Shown here: in pieces, positions 1 to 8,885 of the stretch | Layout: every line of letters starts with the position of its first letter | Numbering within the stretch: the first letter of the stretch is position 1 | Origin: Actinoallomurus liliacearum | GTDB lineage: Bacteria > Actinomycetota > Actinomycetes > Streptosporangiales > Streptosporangiaceae | Reading direction: 5' to 3' | DNA: 64,000 nucleotides | NCBI RefSeq assembly: GCF_039542035.1 | Contig: NZ_BAABHJ010000001.1 | Location: forward strand, 186,001-250,000 | Notes under the pieces: model-generated | Told to the model about the DNA's origin: nothing | The model's database searches: none | Seen by the model: the letters and a program-made list of their open reading frames with translations, nothing else | Translations under genes and position numbers: made by a program

Positions 1-627
1 GAGCGTACGGCCCAGCGCCGTCACGTCCGCTTCCGACAGCGCGGGCGAGGCCGCCGCGACGGCGGCGACACGTCCGGGCCCCACTGCGGACGCCAGCAGG
101 AGAGCGCCCCGGCCGCCGATCGACCAGCCGAGCAGGCCGATCCGGGTCGTCGACAATCCGTGGTCGCGTAGGAAGGGCAGCAGATTCCGGGTGATGACGG
201 GCGACGGCCGCCACTCGGCGTCCGCCCAGTCATCGATCGCGGCGACGGCGAACGGAGGGGCGCCCCGCCGCACGGCGTCGGCGAGGTGGTACTGGACACC
301 GTACGTGTCGAAGGGGGTGCGGGCGTCGCCGTCCGAGCCGTGCAGCATCACGACGACCGGCAGTCCCTTCGTGACGGCGGCGGGATAGCCGAGCACGACG
401 CGCGCGGTGCCGCCGGCCGGTGAGCGGAACTCCGCCTGCTCGACCGCGCCGGGCGCGACCTTGGGCAGCGGCGGCATCTCCCCGCACTTTCCCAGGTACG
501 GCGCCAGGCGGTAGCGCCCGGGCAGCACGTCCGCCTCGACGAGGCCGTACGCCGCGCCCGCGCCGGCGAGGGCGGCGACTCCGCCGAGCCCGGCGATGAG
601 GACGCTGCGGCGGGAGACGATCGGCAT
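1..627 (-). CDS. Tat-exported alpha/beta hydrolase, C-terminus outside window
   Basis: The reading frame is open from ATG at 627 to the left edge (209 codons), so the C-terminus is missing. The N-terminus has a twin-arginine type signal (Ser5-Arg6-Arg7-Ser8-Val9-Leu10) followed by a Gly/Ala-rich hydrophobic stretch, so export by Tat is likely. An LHGSDGD segment resembles the oxyanion-hole turn of alpha/beta hydrolases, and GWSIGG places the probable nucleophile at Ser169 (GxSxG). The catalytic Asp and His would lie beyond the edge. The family includes esterases and dienelactone-hydrolase-like enzymes; the substrate cannot be told. It is divergent from the guanidinium exporter. Confidence 0.8.
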   Translation of the reverse strand, partial: MPIVSRRSVLIAGLGGVAALAGAGAAYGLVEADVLPGRYRLAPYLGKCGEMPPLPKVAPGAVEQAEFRSPAGGTARVVLGYPAAVTKGLPVVVMLHGSDGDARTPFDTYGVQYHLADAVRRGAPPFAVAAIDDWADAEWRPSPVITRNLLPFLRDHGLSTTRIGLLGWSIGGRGALLLASAVGPGRVAAVAAASPALSEADVTALGRTL

Positions 628-730
628 GAGGCGCGAGCCTAACCGACGACACCGCACGGTCGCCGCCGATTCCGGACTACGTGCTAACGTCGGATTCGGC
701 TGCCCGATGATGCCGTTTCTCGGGCCGGTC

Positions 731-769
731 CCGGACGAGCACGTCGTACCCGGCATGACAAGACGACGT
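731..769 (+). promoter_or_regulatory. Guanidine-III (ykkC-III) riboswitch
   Basis: The segment follows the known guanidine-III core: CCGGACGAG, then a pseudoknot strand, then GTACCCGG, a short linker and ACAAGACG. CCGG at 731-734 can pair with CCGG at 750-753. ACGTCGT at 741-747 is perfectly complementary to ACGACGT at 763-769, giving the class pseudoknot. It lies 33 nt before the start codon of a guanidinium exporter, the usual target. Guanidine binding is expected to raise exporter expression, probably at translation because the ribosome site GGAG (791-794) follows closely; that mechanism is inference. Confidence 0.92.
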
Positions 770-802
770 TGACATGGCCGTCTTACCTGCGGAGACATCG
801 TC

Positions 803-1117
803 GTGACGTGGATCGTCCTCATCATCTCGGGCCTCATGGAGACCGTCTGGGCCGCCGCCCTGTCGACTTCTCACGGTTTCTCGCGCCTCTGGCCCAGCGT
901 GCTGTTCGTGGTCGCGCTGCTCTTGAGCATGCTCGGCCTGGCCTATGCCCTGCGCACCGTCCCGGTCGGCACCGGGTACGCGATCTGGGTCGGCATCGGG
1001 GCCGCCTGCACGGCCTTGTACGGCATGACCGTCCTCGGCGAGCCGGCCACCACGGCCCGTCTCGTCTGCCTGGCACTGATCATCGCCGGCGTCGTGGGAC
1101 TGAAGTTCCTGCACTGA
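803..1117 (+). CDS. gdx: SMR-family guanidinium exporter (Gdx/SugE type)
   Basis: The product is a 104-residue four-helix membrane protein of the small multidrug resistance family, which works as a dual-topology dimer exchanging protons for guanidinium. The essential Glu is in LMETVWA in helix 1. The segment HGFSRLWPS after helix 1 and the C-terminal VGLK are typical of the Gdx subtype rather than the polyaromatic-drug EmrE subtype. The start is GTG with GGAG 8 nt upstream. The guanidine-III riboswitch in the leader independently supports the substrate. Confidence 0.93.
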   Translation: MTWIVLIISGLMETVWAAALSTSHGFSRLWPSVLFVVALLLSMLGLAYALRTVPVGTGYAIWVGIGAACTALYGMTVLGEPATTARLVCLALIIAGVVGLKFLH

Positions 1118-1176
1118 CCCGGGTCCGTCGGGCGTACGGGGATCCAAGGGGAAGAAAAGGCCCTAATGTCGCATAG

Positions 1177-2337
1177 GTGAGTTTTCCTGTCGGCGCGAGC
1201 GCCACCATCGAGGAACTGGACGCCGATCCGCATCCGCTCCTGGCCCGGCTGCGCGCGGCCGAGCCGGTGTCCTGGATCCCCGCCCTCGGCGGATGGCTCG
1301 TCACCCGCCACGATCTGGCGCTGCGCGTCCTGCGCGACACCCGGTACACCGTCGACGACCCGCGTTTCTCGACGGCCCAGGTCGTCGGGACCAGCATGCT
1401 CTCCCTGGACGGGGCCGAGCACACCCGGCACCGCGACGCGTTCGCGCGCCGGTTCCGCCCGGCCGAGACCCGCGCCCGGTTCACCGAGTTCGTCCGTGCC
1501 GAGGTCGACCGGCTGGTCGGCGCCGTCGCGCCGCGCGGGCACGCCGAGGTCCGCGCCGACCTGGCGGGGCCCCTCGCCGTCGCCGTGGTCACCGAGGCGC
1601 TCGGCCTGCGGGACGTCACGCCGGCCACGATCCGCTCGTGGTACGACGCGTTCGTCGAGGCGGTCTCGGCCATCACGGCGGGCCGCCCGGCGAACGCCGG
1701 GGACGCTTACGACCGGCTGCGGGCCAAGGTCGAAGCGGCCCTCGACGAGCGCGCGGCGGACGACACCCTGCTGGCGGCCGCCGCGCGTCACCTGACCACC
1801 GACGAGGTGGTGGCGAACGCGGCGGTCCTGATGTTCGGCGGCATCGACACCACCGAGGGCATGATCACCAACGCCGTCCTGCACCTGCTGGAGCGGCCGG
1901 ACCGGCTCACAGCGGTACGCGCCGAGCCGGACCTGCTCGCGCCGGCCGTGGAGGAGTCGGTCCGCCTGGAGCCCGCCGCCTCGGTGGTGGACCGGTACGC
2001 CACCGAGGACGTCGCGCTCGGCGGCGCCCGGATCGCCAAGGGCGACCTGGTCCGGGTCTCCATCACGGCCGCCAACCGCGATCCGGCCGTCTTCGCCGAC
2101 CCGGACCGCTACGACCCCCGGCGGGCGAACGCCGACCGTCACCTGTCGTTCGCGCACGGCCCGCACTTCTGTTTCGGCGCCCACCTGGCCCGGCTGGAGA
2201 CCATCACGATGCTGCGAGCCCTGATTCGTCTGCCGGAGCTGCGGCTCGCCGGCCCGGCCACGCCCCGAGGTCTGGTCTTCCGGAAGCCGCCCGCGTTGGA
2301 GGTCGCCTGGACGCCTGTCGCCGGAAGAGGTCTGTGA
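1177..2337 (+). CDS. Cytochrome P450
   Basis: This is a soluble bacterial P450 of 386 residues. The I-helix oxygen-activation motif is GGIDTT near residue 222, the K-helix ExxR is in EESVRLEP, and the haem loop FAHGPHFCFGAHLAR puts the thiolate Cys near residue 331. No ferredoxin or ferredoxin reductase gene adjoins it, so electrons must come from elsewhere. It follows gdx by 59 nt but probably has its own start signal. The GTG start at 1177 lacks a well-spaced Shine-Dalgarno, so the start is uncertain. Substrate unknown; no other biosynthetic genes flank it. Confidence 0.93.
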   Translation: MSFPVGASATIEELDADPHPLLARLRAAEPVSWIPALGGWLVTRHDLALRVLRDTRYTVDDPRFSTAQVVGTSMLSLDGAEHTRHRDAFARRFRPAETRARFTEFVRAEVDRLVGAVAPRGHAEVRADLAGPLAVAVVTEALGLRDVTPATIRSWYDAFVEAVSAITAGRPANAGDAYDRLRAKVEAALDERAADDTLLAAAARHLTTDEVVANAAVLMFGGIDTTEGMITNAVLHLLERPDRLTAVRAEPDLLAPAVEESVRLEPAASVVDRYATEDVALGGARIAKGDLVRVSITAANRDPAVFADPDRYDPRRANADRHLSFAHGPHFCFGAHLARLETITMLRALIRLPELRLAGPATPRGLVFRKPPALEVAWTPVAGRGL

Positions 2338-2392
2338 CGACCGACCGCCTTTACAATGTAGATCAAATATTGCGGGTCGCGACGCGCTTCGC

Positions 2393-2421
2393 TGGACAAC
2401 GGACTTTTCGGACCTGATACT
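2393..2421 (+). promoter_or_regulatory. Possible promoter of the FHA gene (leaderless start)
   Basis: TGGACA (2393-2398) and GATACT (2416-2421) are 17 nt apart and would start RNA at about 2428-2430, at the ATG. The gene has no Shine-Dalgarno before that ATG, which fits a leaderless transcript. This rests on pattern only. Confidence 0.4.
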
Positions 2422-2429
2422 TGCCAGTC

Positions 2430-2960
2430 ATGGAGGGGCTTCCGGTACGCGCGTCGGACGAGGACCGCGACCGTGTCCTTCGCGTGCTCCGTGACCGCGC
2501 CGCCGAGGGACGGCTGTCGCACGAGACGTTCGAGCGCCGCGTCGACTCCGCGCTGCGCGCTCGCACCCAGGCGGAGCTGTCCCTCCTCGTCGACGACCTG
2601 CCGGCGGGCAACCGCGTCCTGCGTGGCCTGACCGGCGCGGTCGCCTCGCTGTCGGCGATGACCGCCCGCATCGAGGCGGCCTGGCGGGCGCCGCGGCTCC
2701 CCCGGTTCACCCTGCCCGGCCTCGACCGGGCGCGCCTGGTCATCGGGCGCGCGCCGACCTGCGAGTTCGTCGTCACCGACCTGTCCGTCTCCCGGATGCA
2801 CGCCGAGCTGCGCCGGACCGGCAACACCTGGCTGCTGTCGGACCTGGGCTCGATGAACGGCACCCGGGTCAACGGCTACCGCATCGCCGGCCCGACGCGC
2901 GTACGCCCGGGCGACGAGATCGCCTTCGGCCGGCAGCGGTTCATCCTCACCGTCGACTGA
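2430..2960 (+). CDS. DUF1707 and FHA domain protein
   Basis: The N-terminal 55 residues match the DUF1707 pattern (LPVRASDEDRDRVLRVLRD followed by LSHETFERRVDSAL), an actinobacterial module of unknown function. The C-terminal half is a forkhead-associated domain with IGRAPTCEFVV, SRMHAEL and MNGTRVNG, which binds phosphothreonine peptides. The protein has no membrane segment in the part seen, so it is probably a cytoplasmic adaptor for Ser/Thr kinase signalling. ATG at 2430 is chosen because DUF1707 begins just after it; an in-frame TTG at 2421 is possible. Confidence 0.85.
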   Translation: MEGLPVRASDEDRDRVLRVLRDRAAEGRLSHETFERRVDSALRARTQAELSLLVDDLPAGNRVLRGLTGAVASLSAMTARIEAAWRAPRLPRFTLPGLDRARLVIGRAPTCEFVVTDLSVSRMHAELRRTGNTWLLSDLGSMNGTRVNGYRIAGPTRVRPGDEIAFGRQRFILTVD

Positions 2961-3136
2961 CCGGCGCCCCGCTCCGGACGGGCGTCATTCCCGCGACCGC
3001 GCCGCCGCGGGCACCGTACGGCGGCTCCGGCCGACAGGCGGCGCTTCCACGCCGCCATAGCGCGACCCGTCCGGGCCGCGCTTCTTTCTTTTCCGCGCCC
3101 CTCCCCCACGGCGCATAACGACTCGATCGCATCGTC

Positions 3137-3165
3137 TTGACGCGCCGCCCGCACGGTCGTAGGTT
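3137..3165 (+). promoter_or_regulatory. Promoter of the csn-like operon
   Basis: TTGACG (3137-3142) and TAGGTT (3160-3165) are separated by 17 nt. The predicted RNA start near 3172 lies just before the 19-bp operator, so a bound repressor would block initiation or promoter clearance. Confidence 0.6.
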
Positions 3166-3176
3166 CCGCAGAACGC

Positions 3177-3195
3177 GTTAGGAAAGTTTCCTAAC
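3177..3195 (+). promoter_or_regulatory. Operator for the ROK repressor (perfect palindrome)
   Basis: GTTAGGAAAGTTTCCTAAC is a perfect 9+1+9 palindrome 19 nt before the GTG of the ROK regulator. It has the TAGGAAA/TTTCCTA arms remembered for operators of CsnR-like ROK repressors. Position between promoter and first gene suggests autoregulation and control of the whole operon. Confidence 0.85.
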
Positions 3196-3214
3196 CACGT
3201 GTATCGGAGACGCC

Positions 3215-4408
3215 GTGACCACCTCGACGCCCGGAACACCGAGCCTGCTGCGGGCCATCAACGACCGCGCCGCGCTGGAGGCGCTGCTGGCCCGCGGCCC
3301 GCTGACCCGGCCCGAGATCGGGGCGATCACCGGCTTGTCCAAGCCCACCGCCTCACAACTCCTCACCCGGCTGCGTGAGGCCGGCCTGGTCGTCCTCGAC
3401 GGGATCCGCGAGGGCGGTCCCGGGCGCACGGCGGAGGTGTACCGCATCAACCCGGAGGCCGGGTACGTCGCGGCGCTCGACGTCCGGCGCGCCCGCGTCC
3501 GCGCCGCCGTCGCCGACCTGACCGGCACGGTCACCGGGACCTTCGAGCTGGCCACGCCGGGACAGGCCGCGGGCGACGCGGTGGACCGGGCCCGCTCCGC
3601 CGTCGAGGGCGCCGCCGCCGACGCCGGCCTGCGCCCCGACCGGATCGACCGGGTGGTCATCGGCCTGCCCGGCGCCCTCGACCCGCGCACCGACCGGCTC
3701 GGGTACGCCTCGCACCTGCCCGGCTGGCACGTCCCCGACCTGCTCAGCCGGCTGCGGGACGGCCTCGGCCGGCCCGTCGCCGTCGAGAACGACGTCAACC
3801 TGGTCGCGATGGCCGAGCTCGCCCACGGGCAGGCCGCCGGCTCACGCGACTTCGTCCTCCTGTGGGTCAGCGCGGGCATCGGCATGGCGATCGTCCTCGG
3901 TGGCTCCCTGGTGCGCGGCGCGACCGGCGGCGCCGGCGAGGTCGGCTACATGCCGGTCGCCGCCGCGCCCATCATCCGGGGCCCGGGCCGCGCCAACACC
4001 GGCGGCCTGCAGGCCGTCGCGGGCGCGCCGGCCGTGCTCAAGCTGCTGCGCGCCCACGGCCTCCGGGGCGGGGACGCCGGGCAGATCGTCGGCCGGGCCC
4101 GTACGGCGCTGGAGGCCAGCGACGAGCGGGCCGCCGCCGGGCTCGGCGAGCTCGCGGCCCGGCTGGCGACCGGCCTGGCTGCGATCGTCAGCGTCCTGGA
4201 CCCCGAACTGATCGTCCTCGCCGGCGACATCCCCATCGCCGGCGGGGAACCGCTGCGCCGTCTCATCGAACGCGAGCTGTACACGATGACCATCCCCCGT
4301 CCCCCGCTGCGGCTCAGCTCGGTCGGCGGCGACCCCGTCCTGGCCGGCGCGCTGCACCTCGCCCTCGGCGAGACCCGCGAACACATCTTCTCCAACACCG
4401 TCCGCTGA
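3215..4408 (+). CDS. csnR: ROK-family transcriptional repressor, CsnR-like
   Basis: Residues 1-75 form a winged helix-turn-helix (LTRPEIGAITGLSKPTASQLLTRLREAGLV). The rest is the sugar-kinase-like ROK fold with VVIGLPGALDP, VENDVNLVAMAE and GTGGAGEVGYMP. The zinc-binding Cys cluster found in ROK sugar kinases is not evident, as expected for a regulator. It starts with GTG after GGAG and sits directly behind the palindromic operator, so it is probably an autoregulated repressor released by an oligosaccharide ligand. The gene order matches the Streptomyces csnR-K operon for chitosan oligosaccharides; the exact inducer here is inferred. Confidence 0.88.
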   Translation: MTTSTPGTPSLLRAINDRAALEALLARGPLTRPEIGAITGLSKPTASQLLTRLREAGLVVLDGIREGGPGRTAEVYRINPEAGYVAALDVRRARVRAAVADLTGTVTGTFELATPGQAAGDAVDRARSAVEGAAADAGLRPDRIDRVVIGLPGALDPRTDRLGYASHLPGWHVPDLLSRLRDGLGRPVAVENDVNLVAMAELAHGQAAGSRDFVLLWVSAGIGMAIVLGGSLVRGATGGAGEVGYMPVAAAPIIRGPGRANTGGLQAVAGAPAVLKLLRAHGLRGGDAGQIVGRARTALEASDERAAAGLGELAARLATGLAAIVSVLDPELIVLAGDIPIAGGEPLRRLIERELYTMTIPRPPLRLSSVGGDPVLAGALHLALGETREHIFSNTVR

Positions 4409-4454
4409 GTCCCTCCCGACCGTTCCCCCGGCCGATGCCCGAAGGAGAACAGGA

Positions 4455-5780
4455 GTGTCCCCACGCCCCCGGCGGCTCGTAACCGCCCTCATCGCCGCTC
4501 TCGCCGTCACCACCGCCTGTACCGCGGGCGGCGGCAAATCCCCCACCGACGCCGGGCCCAAGGCCGAGGCGCGCCAGACCATCGAGGTCTGGCACGGCTG
4601 GAGCGCCCCGCACGAGGTCAAGGCGTTCGACGACGCCATCGCCGGCTTCCGCCGCCTGCACCCCAACATCACCGTCAAGCTGGTGAAGGGACAGGACGAC
4701 ACCAAGATCCTCAACGCGGTGCGCAGCGGCAACCCGCCCGACGTGGTCTCCTCGTTCTCCACCAACAACGTCGGCCAGTTCTGCTCCAGCGGCGCGCTGC
4801 AGGACCTGACGCCCTTCCTGCGGAAGGACGACGTCGACCTGGACATGTTCCCGAAGGCGGTGCAGTCCTACACCCAGTACAAGGGCGTCCGCTGCACGCT
4901 GCCGCTGCTGGCCGACGACTACGCCCTCTACACGAACAAGGCGCTGATGAAGGGCCAGCAGCCGCCGAAGACGATCAGCCAGCTCACCGCGCTGGCCAAG
5001 AAGCTGACGGTCCGCAACCCGGACGGCACCATCAAGATCGCCGGTTTCCTGCCGTCGATCACCTACTACGAGCACGTGCCCGAGCACATCGCCCCGAGCT
5101 TCGGAGTCACCTGGCTGAACGCGCAGGGACGGGCGAACTTCGCCGCCGACCCGGGCTTCGCCACGTACTTGAAGTGGGAGAAGAGCCTGATCGACTGGTA
5201 CGGCTACGACAACGTCAAGAAGTTCGTCCACAGCATGGGCCAGGAGTTCGAGGCGTCCAACCCCTTCGAGAAGGGCAAGGTCGCCATGGCCGTCGACGGC
5301 GAGTGGCGCGTGAAGTTCCTCCAGGAGGAGGCGCCGAAGGTGCAGTACGACACGACGCCCGTACCGGTGAACGACGACCGGCAGAACGCCTTTGGCGGGG
5401 GCTTCATCACCGGCACCGTCATCGGGATCCCGCGCGGCGCCCGGCACCCGCAGGCGTCCTGGGAGTTCGTGAAGTACCTGACCACGAACACGGACGCGCT
5501 GGTGACCTTCGCCAACGGCCTCGGCAACGTCCCCAGCACGATCCCGGCGCTGGCCTCGCCGAAGCTGAGCCTGCCGACGCAGTTCCGCACCTTCCTCGAC
5601 GTCTTCAAGGACCCCAACAGCACGACGATCCCCTCGACCGTCAACGGCGGGGACTTCATCGTGAAGTTCCAGAGCTTCGTGCGGGACGAGTGGGAGCCCG
5701 GCAAGGTCCCCGACCTCCAACAGGGCCTGACGCAACTGGACACACAGGTCGACAACGCGCTGAAGCTGGCCGGAGGCTGA
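4455..5780 (+). CDS. csnE: ABC sugar transporter solute-binding lipoprotein, CsnE-like
   Basis: This is a family-1 extracellular solute-binding protein of 441 residues. It has a lipoprotein signal with lipobox AVTTAC and lipidated Cys22. IEVWHGWSAPHEVKAFDDAI and the run of aromatic residues later in the protein are typical of oligosaccharide binders. GTG at 4455 follows a strong GAAGGAGAACAGGA. It stands 46 nt after the repressor gene and 1 nt before the first permease. No ATPase gene is present, so the importer probably uses a shared MsiK-type ATPase encoded elsewhere, as in Streptomyces sugar systems. Confidence 0.92.
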   Translation: MSPRPRRLVTALIAALAVTTACTAGGGKSPTDAGPKAEARQTIEVWHGWSAPHEVKAFDDAIAGFRRLHPNITVKLVKGQDDTKILNAVRSGNPPDVVSSFSTNNVGQFCSSGALQDLTPFLRKDDVDLDMFPKAVQSYTQYKGVRCTLPLLADDYALYTNKALMKGQQPPKTISQLTALAKKLTVRNPDGTIKIAGFLPSITYYEHVPEHIAPSFGVTWLNAQGRANFAADPGFATYLKWEKSLIDWYGYDNVKKFVHSMGQEFEASNPFEKGKVAMAVDGEWRVKFLQEEAPKVQYDTTPVPVNDDRQNAFGGGFITGTVIGIPRGARHPQASWEFVKYLTTNTDALVTFANGLGNVPSTIPALASPKLSLPTQFRTFLDVFKDPNSTTIPSTVNGGDFIVKFQSFVRDEWEPGKVPDLQQGLTQLDTQVDNALKLAGG

Positions 5781-5781
5781 G

Positions 5782-6714
5782 GTGGCGCTGGCCGCGCTGA
5801 ATCACTCCCGTGGCCGTCACCGGCTCCGGGTGCTGGCCTTCATGTCGCCGTGGCTGATCGGGTTCGCGTTCTTCTTCGCGTACCCGCTCGCCGCGACGGT
5901 CTACTTCTCCTTCTACCGCTACAACCTGTTCCAGCTGCGGCCGGTCGGGCTGACGAACTACCGGTTCCTGTTCAAGGACCCGTACGCCTGGAAGGCGATC
6001 AAGAACACGCTGTGGCTGGTCGTGGTGATGGTGCCGCTGCGGGTGCTGTTCGGCCTCGGCCTCGCCCAGTTGCTGACGAGGGTCAGGCGTGGCGGGAACC
6101 TCCTGCGCTCGATCTTCTACCTGCCGTTCCTGATCCCCCCGGTCGCCGCGACCGTGGCGTTCGTCTTCGTCGTCAACCCCGGCACCGGGCCGGTCAACGG
6201 CATCGCGGCCAAGGTCGGCATCCACCTGCCGGACTGGTTCAACGACCCGGCCTGGACCAAGCCTGGCCTGACCCTGCTGGCGCTGTGGGGCATCGGCGAC
6301 GTCATGATCATCCTGCTGGCGGCGCTGCTCGACGTGCCGAAGACGCTGTACGAGGCGGCGGCGATCGACGGGGCGAACGCCTGGCAGCAGTTCCGCCGGA
6401 TCACCCTGCCGACCATCTCCCCCGTCCTGATGTTCTCGGTCGTGACCGGGGTGATCCAGACGCTGCAGTACTTCACGCAGGCGATGGTCGCGGCCAACGC
6501 CTCACAGGGCAACGCCGACCAGGCGGGCACCACCACGGCGCCCGGCTACCCCGACGGCGCGTCGCTGACGTTCCCGCAGGACCTCTACAACGAGGGCTTC
6601 CAGCAGTTCAACATGGGCTACGCCTGCGTGCTCGCCCTCATGCTGTTCGCCGTCGCGATGGTCTTCACCCTGATCCTGCTCCGCCGCTTCCATGCCTTCG
6701 CCGACGACGACTGA
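5782..6714 (+). CDS. csnF: ABC sugar transporter permease (MalF-like), CsnF-like
   Basis: The protein has 310 residues with about six membrane segments. The conserved cytoplasmic EAA loop that docks the ATPase is at about residues 191-210 (EAAAIDGANAWQQFRRITLP). The GTG start is one base beyond the stop of the binding-protein gene, and GGAGG within that gene's end can serve as ribosome site. It pairs with the following permease to form the membrane channel of a CUT1-type importer. Confidence 0.92.
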   Translation: MALAALNHSRGRHRLRVLAFMSPWLIGFAFFFAYPLAATVYFSFYRYNLFQLRPVGLTNYRFLFKDPYAWKAIKNTLWLVVVMVPLRVLFGLGLAQLLTRVRRGGNLLRSIFYLPFLIPPVAATVAFVFVVNPGTGPVNGIAAKVGIHLPDWFNDPAWTKPGLTLLALWGIGDVMIILLAALLDVPKTLYEAAAIDGANAWQQFRRITLPTISPVLMFSVVTGVIQTLQYFTQAMVAANASQGNADQAGTTTAPGYPDGASLTFPQDLYNEGFQQFNMGYACVLALMLFAVAMVFTLILLRRFHAFADDD

Positions 6715-6726
6715 GAGGAGGCGACG

Positions 6727-7626
6727 TTGACCGGCACGACGACCCTCGCGGCCCGGCCCTCCGCCGTCGGCGCGCCGCGGCGCCCGGCCGCCGCCGGCGG
6801 GCGCGGGCGGCGGTTCCTGTACTGGACCGCCACCCACGCGATCGCGATCGCGTTGGCGATCATGTTCCTGGCGCCGCTGGTGTTCATGTTCCTCACCGCG
6901 GTGATGAGCGCGAACCAGGCGCTCACCGGCGCCCTGTGGCCGAGCTCGTGGCACTGGGAGAACTTCGGCAGGGCGCTGACCACCGACCACGGCGTGATGG
7001 TGCGCTGGCTCGTCAACACGCTGATCTACGCGGTCCTGGCCACCGTGTTCATGCTGATCTCCAGCATCCCCGTCGCGTACGCGCTGGCACGGTTCCGCTT
7101 CCGCGGCCGGAAGACGGCGTTCGTCCTGGTCATCACGACGATGATGCTGCCGCCGCAGGTCACGATCGTGCCGATGTACATCGTCTGGGCGCGGTTCCAC
7201 CTGACCGGCACGCTGTGGCCGCTGATCATCCCGATGCTGTTCGGCGACGCGTTCTCGATCTTCCTGCTGCGGCAGTTCCTCATGACGATCCCGCGTGAGT
7301 ACGCCGACGCCGCCCGCGTCGACGGCTGCGGCGAGATCGCCGCGATGCTGCGGGTGGTGCTGCCGATGGCCCGGCCGGCGATCGCCGCGGTGGCGCTGTT
7401 CCAGTTCTTCTACGCCTGGAACGACTACTTCGGCCCGCTCATCTACACCAAGCCGGAGACGTGGACGCTCGCGGTCGGCCTGTCGACCTTCCGCGCCGCC
7501 CACCACGTCGAGTGGAACCTCACGATGGCCGCGACCCTCCTGACCGTGCTGCCGGTCATCATCGTGTTCTTCCTGGCCCAGCGGGTTTTCATCCAGGGCG
7601 TGACCTTGACGGGGGTGAAAGGGTGA
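6727..7626 (+). CDS. csnG: ABC sugar transporter permease (MalG-like), CsnG-like
   Basis: This second permease has 299 residues, six predicted membrane segments and the EAA loop at about 190-212 (EYADAARVDGCGEIAAMLR). The start is TTG at 6727, 7 nt after a strong GAGAGGAGG. A weaker alternative would be downstream GTG codons, but the basic N-terminus before the first helix is common in MalG-like proteins. Its stop overlaps the GTG of the glycosidase gene (GTGA), which implies coupled translation. Confidence 0.92.
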   Translation: MTGTTTLAARPSAVGAPRRPAAAGGRGRRFLYWTATHAIAIALAIMFLAPLVFMFLTAVMSANQALTGALWPSSWHWENFGRALTTDHGVMVRWLVNTLIYAVLATVFMLISSIPVAYALARFRFRGRKTAFVLVITTMMLPPQVTIVPMYIVWARFHLTGTLWPLIIPMLFGDAFSIFLLRQFLMTIPREYADAARVDGCGEIAAMLRVVLPMARPAIAAVALFQFFYAWNDYFGPLIYTKPETWTLAVGLSTFRAAHHVEWNLTMAATLLTVLPVIIVFFLAQRVFIQGVTLTGVKG

Positions 7627-8885
7627 AGATCTGTGTGGTCGGCGGCGGCTCGACGTACACGCCGGAGCTCGTGGACGGCATCGCGCGGCTGCGCGCGACC
7701 CTGCCGGTCTCGGAGCTGGCGCTGGTCGACCCCGACCGGCGCCGCCTGGACCTGGTGGGCGGCCTGGCGCGGCGCATCTTCGCCCGGCAGGGCCACCCCG
7801 GCGTGATCCGTACGACGTCCGAACTGGACGAGGGCGTCGACGGCGCGGCGGCCGTGCTGCTGCAACTGCGCGTCGGCGGACAGGCGGCCCGCCACGTCGA
7901 CGAGACGCTGCCGCTGGACTGCGGCTGCGTCGGTCAGGAGACGACCGGCGCGGGCGGGCTGGCCAAGGCCCTGCGGACCGTGCCGGTCGTGCTGAGGATC
8001 GCCGAGCGGGTGGCGGCGCTGGCGCCGGACGCCTGGATCGTCGACTTCACCAACCCGGTCGGCATCGTCACCCGCGCGCTGCTGGACGCCGGGCACCGCG
8101 CGGTCGGCCTGTGCAACGTCGCGATCGGCTTCCAGCGCCGCTTCGCCGCCGTGCTCGGTGTGCCGCCGGACCGTGTACGGCTCGGTCACGTCGGCCTGAA
8201 CCATCTGACGTGGGAACGCGCGGTGCACGTCGACGGGCAGGACGTGCTGCCGCGGCTGCTCGCCGACCACGCCGGGGACATCGCCGCCGACCTCGGGCTG
8301 CCCGCCGCCCTCATCCGCCGCCTCGGCGTGGTCCCGTCGTACTACCTGCGCTACTTCTACGAGCACGACGCGGTCGTGGCCGAGCAGTTGCACGCCCCGT
8401 CGCGGGCGGAGCAGGTCACGGCGATCGAGGAGGGACTGCTGGAGATGTACGCCGACCCGGCGCTGGACGAGAAGCCGGCGCTGCTGGAGGAGCGCGGCGG
8501 CGCGTACTACTCCGAGGCAGCCGTCGACCTGGTCGCGTCCCTGGCCGGGAACCGCGGCGACGTGCAGGTCGTCAACGTCCGCAACGGCGGCCGGCTGCCG
8601 TTCCTGCCGGAGGAGGCGGTGATCGAGGTCCCGGCGCGGATCGGCTCGGCCGGGCCGGATCCGCTGCCGGTGGATCCGGTCGAGCCGCTGTACGCCGGGC
8701 TGATCGCGCACGTCTCCGCGTACGAGGAGCTGGCCCTGGAGGCGGCGCTGAAGGGCGGTGTCGACCGGGTCGCGGACGCGCTGCTCGCCCATCCCCTCAT
8801 CGGCCAGGCGAGCACCGCCGACGAGCTCGCCCGTCGCCTGGTCGCCGCGAACGCCGCCCACCTGCCCTGGGCGGTGACCGCGTGA
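7623..8885 (+). CDS. csnH: GH4-family glycosidase, CsnH-like
   Basis: This 420-residue glycoside hydrolase family 4 enzyme hydrolyses by an NAD- and Mn-dependent redox mechanism. GGGSTYTPEL at residues 7-16 binds NAD. Cys164 in GLCNVAIG and His194 in GLNHLTWER match the metal ligands of the family. GTG at 7623 overlaps the preceding stop. Relatives are called 6-phospho-beta-glucosidases, but the neighbouring importer is ABC rather than PTS, so the substrate may be non-phosphorylated or phosphorylated by the kinase next door. Confidence 0.9.
   Translation: MKICVVGGGSTYTPELVDGIARLRATLPVSELALVDPDRRRLDLVGGLARRIFARQGHPGVIRTTSELDEGVDGAAAVLLQLRVGGQAARHVDETLPLDCGCVGQETTGAGGLAKALRTVPVVLRIAERVAALAPDAWIVDFTNPVGIVTRALLDAGHRAVGLCNVAIGFQRRFAAVLGVPPDRVRLGHVGLNHLTWERAVHVDGQDVLPRLLADHAGDIAADLGLPAALIRRLGVVPSYYLRYFYEHDAVVAEQLHAPSRAEQVTAIEEGLLEMYADPALDEKPALLEERGGAYYSEAAVDLVASLAGNRGDVQVVNVRNGGRLPFLPEEAVIEVPARIGSAGPDPLPVDPVEPLYAGLIAHVSAYEELALEAALKGGVDRVADALLAHPLIGQASTADELARRLVAANAAHLPWAVTA

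Noticed and set aside
1177..2337. Biosynthetic gene cluster around the P450
   Set aside because: No synthase, transferase or transporter genes of a cluster adjoin it.
8111..8881. Upstream extension of the kinase frame inside the GH4 gene
   Set aside because: The GTGA overlap at 8882 and the kinase motif directly after it show the real start.
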